Source: a virus. Taken from it: a stretch of 64,000 nucleotides of DNA. Below are positions 62,101-64,000 of the stretch, one piece after another. Every line of letters begins with the position of its first letter. Positions within the stretch are counted from its first letter, which is position 1. Below the pieces are notes generated by a model. That model saw nothing but the letters and a program-made list of their open reading frames with translations, made no database searches and was not told the DNA's origin. The translations under genes were made by a program, and so were the position numbers. Location: positions 1 through 64,000 of the IMG/VR virus record IMGVR_UViG_3300030098_006058; one strand, written 5' to 3'.

Positions 62101-64000
62101 CCATGTAACATTACGGGATATTTATAAACAACGACCTGAAAATGTTGCAAGGATAAAGAAAATATTAACAGATGCAGGAGTTTCTAATAAGGTAGCAGAT
62201 AGAATTTCACAAGCATATGCAAGTGTAATTAAAACTGATGGTCAAGGATATGTAACATTAGAATTTTACAAACAGATTTTAGAATCTACAGGACAATGGA
62301 GCCCTCAACATCAAGAGTATTATGAAAAATATTGGGTTACAGGTAAAAAAATGCCAGCAGAAGCTAGAGATTTATTATTAGATCCTCTTAAAACATTCTA
62401 TTTTGGACCAAGAGTACATACTAATTCATTAGGAAATACAAGATTACGATGGGAACAATTAAAACATTCGGTTGTACCATTATTAAGAGAATGGACTGAA
62501 ACTACAAAACAAGAAGGAGAATTTACTTTAAATAATCTTAGACAAAGAATGGAAGGTGTAGGACAATATAAAGGTTTTACTCCAATAGATATGGTTGATT
62601 TTGAATCAGGTGTAAAAGTAGGTGCTAACGGTCTTACAGAATTTAATAGACCAGAAACATGGGTAGTTGAACAATTTGAAACTAAAAATTTAAGATTACC
62701 ACAACTTATTAAAACTAAAGTTAAAGATCCATTAGATGGAACTCAATGGGCTAAATTAATTTTAGAGAATTTATCTGTAGATAATAATTATACAATATTT
62801 GAAAAATCTTTTAATGGAGAAGAATTAAGAAAATTATATAACGATATATATGCTGAGAAAATTAAAAGATCTTCAGAGAAACTTATGAAACGAATAGGTT
62901 GGAATTCATTTAAACAGAAATGGGAAAATAGAGACGAACTTATAAATACGCCAGAATTTGCACAAGCTCAATTAGAGTTTTTGAAAAAAGTAAGAGCTAT
63001 TATAGAAGATGGATTGACACAAAGAAATATGTCAGGTGTATATTTTGATGCTTTAGATTTAAGGGAAGTAAATGATATGATTACTAAATTTGATTTTGCT
63101 GTTCCTTTAGCATTCCCGACGTTTGCTAAAACATTTGAAAATTTACTTAATTCAGTTGTTAAAAATAATGTATTAAAACAAAGAGTACATGGTATGTCTG
63201 CTGTACAAGTAGCTGAATTTGGATCAGGAGTAGGTCAATTTACTGATGAATTACAAATTAAAAGATCTCCAAGTGGTGGTATATATGCAGAAGCGAGATT
63301 GTCTTATGATATAGCTCTTAAATTAGGTTACCAGGGTAAAGTAGGTGAAATAAAAAATATAGATAAAAATATCTTAGAAGTATTAGGATATCGTATTCCA
63401 ACTCAAGGTAAAAATTCTATGATATCTTTAAAAGTAATTGAAATATTACCAAGTACTATGGGAAGTATTATTCAGGTTCCTTCAGAATTAACTACAATGA
63501 TGGGACAAGATTTTGATATTGATAAATTATATCTTATGTTCCCAGAACGTACTAAAACAGGGACAAAAATTGAAGCGTTCTCATACGACACATATTTATC
63601 TAAAGGAAGAAGTTTTGATGGTATCGGAGAGCAGAGTTTAAATAATGCTTTATTTGATATTAGAAAGGCTATACTAGAATCTAAACATACTGCTAGAGAA
63701 ATTTTAGATCCCCTTGATACAACTACTTATGAAGAAAAAATACGTGAATATGAACGTTTAGGAATAATACAGAAATTACAGAACTTGGCTGCAAATGCAA
63801 CATCGACAGATGTATTCTTTGAAATGATTAATAAGGATGCTAATATGCTTATTGGTTTATTTTCATTACATGCTACAGGACATGCAATGGCCCAAGAAAT
63901 GGGATTAGAATTAGATGATTTTTATTCTATTAATATAAATATTAATGGAAATGAATCATTAACTGATTTATCTCGTATTTTTGATTATTATGGTGGATTT
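53177..64000 (+). CDS. Giant cargo protein with virion RNA polymerase motif (partial)
   Basis: Open from ATG 53177 to the window end (3608 codons), so truncated on the right. Residues 1-300 are Gly/Ala-rich with amphipathic, membrane-active-looking helices. Coiled coils lie at about 500-860, a Glu/Lys linker at 1211-1351 and a second linker at 1855-1972. Near 2030-2055 GTAYWEAMRRIMDLHLTPEE recalls a peptidase-like helix found in relatives but without HExxH. At 3436-3455 the DFDIDKLY segment (Asp3445, 3447, 3449) matches the DxDxD catalytic loop of the crAss-like virion RNA polymerase (phi14:2 type), which uses two double-psi barrels in one chain. It should be ejected with DNA and transcribe early genes. 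The rest of the polymerase lies beyond the window. Confidence 0.8.
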   Translation, partial: MSEKTSALKGIFSNTSTELDPGTNLPKSPTKGPNDPPIAPPKGAKRYNRGGSNSNLWGDGVNSVSDIFKIPSETGKMGTPPTIFPGPSYYDLPDVDFDIYDRGTTLQRRASRQGVGEQILGALNQAVFGEVLGGTIEALGALADFAWGGIGETYGNWMTELGSDIRNFTKEITPIYQMYPGMAWNPSDSGWWAQNAVSVASTLSLLIPARGVQVAGGKLMMGIAKGTKKINKAKKGTKLHNFAKKIENAAHGTKWTRAAGTAVLGGTASRFMENYREAAETGVHSLEKNLKFLSDPENLEEFLNSEEGQIFLEETGITRNDPNIVTKAAQYASGKAASHAFKIDWANWAFDVFQYGLMFSPGLFGKIGTRTGKGSSAATKAQQGFLKAPKKVKSPRFGRLGAAFNWTVKKGKPFAKWAAWSATEGVEEMVNYIGMQEGIRRGDLILGNTGYTNKEYIESDDFLGRLDHYMEQGGFWTSAMWGAIGGGIFTGVAGIRNRNYHKKLAEQKVQEIGERTALITELMQERQRYEAIGDIDGMRKIDQQLAIELALKAAAVGNVDLLLEMINDPMMDEALESGGMKKEDIQAKKKEIIETVELVEKLYNSRMNTLTGDKYSDALGASIVRMEMNISMYQNLIDEINKRIEAGETSDVVLQDGFKIGSNTKNRYDLQRKIQEVNKVLQMFEQIRSGLEKANAEAGTSEKDKQQNSLALEETNKQIEKYKQQLSELEKKSTLAKKDSQDNYDAGVYKQEEDFLKKVQEMDQRGLAEKKALYTNLRDLSWEQLNRLLSGETTLIDKDKKEVGKASVPKTEQEVIEDSLGTGTEQAKQSAQTRAKIQDLRNFIIKNKPSLKALDDFIAQYPTDQEFQRVAALAREAYAQYKNEQDFRDKNDSFRSKLKKVIKKETDEIKDYIDEANKKFLEELDKLTKPKTSMKDVRKGVETEIWYRNWIENGALRTYGIKESQDYLINELFDEFTPVISVVWKGKVGSLFIDPETNEYIFRHGRSGKETIIPVEPETASNKYRNSKGQYTKGATLRHLDMRLLKNSYLNMSIIADGRTIMINGEYYNILDSDPSSAIKYNKKTAEVLGVHLTKWDGTKVFITTPGLKYEIANIIETLEAVKRIQFKNLVQNDFMIIEHEGTEYIVQYENAGMKGLFQDYQELTVRLEDGTPASSDIKKEVLKIANQNLTKAIEQEINNIKVKYNEARTSNNVTPAKNTETTLESTPEQEGKISEDPGKVKQITQSEINSEKIEESSEGKKEELNTKEEKDLANGARNSIEQNSSSITEEENQKNTKEEETQNKEQTKKKLEEVIGLGSQHESNESTTPEDEMNKDQNTLGLISSPTDTDPDNLDAQYPSGFITEMAWINIGTKENPLIVNLLDGNGNLIGNRIGIGTVPYIDKTIEEMSNLEKSLLEAGNARIVKLYHWKPVESNVDGVMTVLTEGSRAIVDESQLKELTNDEGKPLFRIWKTNTVKVSDYISTDVLNSPKFGVGTKIILRVEPNDQFFSSNEPNKVTITLRLASNPSIILTKRQGVFEQDGELYDQVKSMLESGDIKDIEAEVTGKTNGYVINIKRNGKSVESSLNTLEGQFPLILGYAQGDVMRIEGEEYQDIIVPDSPYYESGATYLIIPASNGTYIPVRLNTQKLTDFAAEKVLEIILSEITNPEQKRAQVNKIVNVYSKVTSDKVLALDNYEFKFKYGDFNIGIQYNIEGSGKNAKNNLKNAIEGKPFHFKLYDEFGLQVSKGEFKDGDTIKQKTLRESSELNINENGPIKEAIIEHLKTKYYNIQKNELNSDQKFISPLKDGKVYKNYLEYLSDPELKIITHDIPSGSQTKFFNTKVFFKLTSKPIKATSKKKSAPSFLSSSDKKVINSVETENENISEIPTEYDEVKGKVKKSGRRKYTVTEQTDNSQRNPNIETFDPTKLAGIPKDSTVESSDNLSDNENNIISDKSEERKNNKSDDNFDVQLRQRYETDPASDILSEKEVQWFKDKFGEEGLEIAQRIKYIILKDGRMAYGKYHKGMVTLAQFGKEGTAYWEAMRRIMDLHLTPEEKNDLTLAAINRWNDTDQKQVEINIARGFMEFMLTENDSSLSGILKRFFRNLLYYIKNMLGMKPSIDQMFKDLSNRTYTKYNVKELNELSQVQNVAKLREKKNYTELEVEDITSSINFMLWEHLNNKYGDNWVDILSKPVELAKEYEKIRISWRNKSEERLKDPNLSELNRRIHSNILDITDESVFYTQFEKVGKNRINLENVTDVGFRDLAVEGLIEWGYKFKFKKDFTLDYDSKPEITEAIPNEEEVSTEDIGIEDIEKLEKIYGMNFWHQDQRSTLSKEVKIGLSFIKSRERSNITGSYKFIPFDDIYNYISAALSNVPQKYIESTLRGLQNKTVNGQNVMPSVIRVFDQASDQWKRKFLTHFNKQNILFKTLVIEGGKTKTVFTNRNGIHQQIMNEWIAARGLTNIFTERVGKPDEINIEEVEKIWSKTKPDIFYDQLMPIYQKYIKLLGNQAEQTKGKEEYLKVMTLILEKIGITIPKDVQNGIINDEKMNVKDLHSYMTGTNSVSYMFTNKLLKGLSPYIAENLEGMALGRLAELVAQYRVDKYLSSFIGGNRKPIFSINLNTFGSDRVNLLTDPRTSKQTIDEYLSDSFYNPLPDNNNYMHLILRLLQIPEVRDKFVLSTFDVIQERGEFQAGKTYDELTEAVSWKTRYAMFYNNGLPFAEINTGTKSDKTNFQFVLVPKINYMNRRLGLWTSPHQENAKTFVDTAIDLLYPLALAEYNNIIRTENELFGPTPISPREEIKNVHYKDVPGDRKGNGLRFSMLDILNDSQYEIFTPEGRLRRPSNGLTHEDMNRMQALIKTGIKNFVLREVNKTLDSMSKSGVVNKVKEGHYTNNGLPSETLAGRVGTENNIYDSLVGFAINDLVYKNYLSTIFGPPAFYYKNIVDKMKRGYQDVTPGYNVIVGKNGMKSKFNHVTLRDIYKQRPENVARIKKILTDAGVSNKVADRISQAYASVIKTDGQGYVTLEFYKQILESTGQWSPQHQEYYEKYWVTGKKMPAEARDLLLDPLKTFYFGPRVHTNSLGNTRLRWEQLKHSVVPLLREWTETTKQEGEFTLNNLRQRMEGVGQYKGFTPIDMVDFESGVKVGANGLTEFNRPETWVVEQFETKNLRLPQLIKTKVKDPLDGTQWAKLILENLSVDNNYTIFEKSFNGEELRKLYNDIYAEKIKRSSEKLMKRIGWNSFKQKWENRDELINTPEFAQAQLEFLKKVRAIIEDGLTQRNMSGVYFDALDLREVNDMITKFDFAVPLAFPTFAKTFENLLNSVVKNNVLKQRVHGMSAVQVAEFGSGVGQFTDELQIKRSPSGGIYAEARLSYDIALKLGYQGKVGEIKNIDKNILEVLGYRIPTQGKNSMISLKVIEILPSTMGSIIQVPSELTTMMGQDFDIDKLYLMFPERTKTGTKIEAFSYDTYLSKGRSFDGIGEQSLNNALFDIRKAILESKHTAREILDPLDTTTYEEKIREYERLGIIQKLQNLAANATSTDVFFEMINKDANMLIGLFSLHATGHAMAQEMGLELDDFYSINININGNESLTDLSRIFDYYGGF

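Noticed and set aside
53177-64000. Several separate genes instead of one giant gene
   Set aside because: Spot checks of the frame at many points (for example around 57241, 58022, 59222, 60002 and 63482) all stay in the same open frame with sensible protein text, and the minus-strand frames here are short and low complexity.

Overview
This window is part of the genome of a large tailed double-stranded DNA phage of the crAss-like group (Crassvirales) infecting a member of the Bacteroidota, probably an aquatic or marine flavobacterium-like host. Several things support this. The terminase, portal, major capsid, ring and muzzle proteins read as crAss-like and lie in crAss-like order. The giant last gene carries the DFDID signature of crAss-like virion RNA polymerases. 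The DNA is very AT-rich, with TAA/ATG-overlapped, closely packed genes. Several intergenic gaps hold promoters of the Bacteroidota type (TTTG, 19-20 nt, TAnnTTTG). Surface modules typical of Bacteroidota occur inside phage genes. TAA, TAG and TGA all end genes here, so I see no sign of stop-codon recoding.

Layout. 1-1570: leftward-reading (minus) end of what is probably the early/replication arm, with two small genes, each followed by a rho-independent terminator and each preceded by a repeated promoter-like element. 1571-1748: divergent switch region with G-tracts. 1749-9214: rightward operon of small genes: tRNA(CAU), HU/IHF-like protein, zinc-ribbon protein, DUF5675 protein, then an envelope-directed cassette (outer-membrane-barrel-like protein, lipoprotein, repeat-rich secreted protein with a sorting-domain-like tail, thioredoxin-like protein lacking its cysteines), a staphylococcal-nuclease-like enzyme and small membrane proteins. 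9214-20534: packaging and head genes (terL, portal, transglycosylase-bearing virion protein, scaffold candidate, major capsid protein, connector). 20565-37699: decoration and adsorption genes, dominated by a 3560-residue Cys-rich adhesin that contains two Bacteroidota-type propeller domains, an intact zinc metalloprotease (metzincin) motif, NYNP-type repeats and a vWA-like end. 37721-46248: NUMOD1-metallophosphoesterase fusion, ring/stopper proteins and the muzzle protein. 46304-64000: three very large, probably capsid-stored and ejected 'cargo' proteins: an 860-residue protein, a 1425-residue protein ending in a split M15 (VanY-like) peptidase, and a protein of more than 3608 residues that runs off the window and carries the RNA polymerase active-site motif.

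How it would work together: the muzzle, ring proteins and adhesin cluster attach the particle to the host surface. Virion-borne peptidoglycan enzymes (transglycosylase, M15 peptidase) and the metzincin open the envelope. The giant RNA polymerase is ejected with the DNA and would transcribe early genes, possibly from the repeated minus-strand elements. Late genes carry host-type promoters. The window contains no integrase, attachment site, CRISPR array or insertion sequence that I can recognise. All function calls are from reading motifs and family resemblance by eye; no database search was run.
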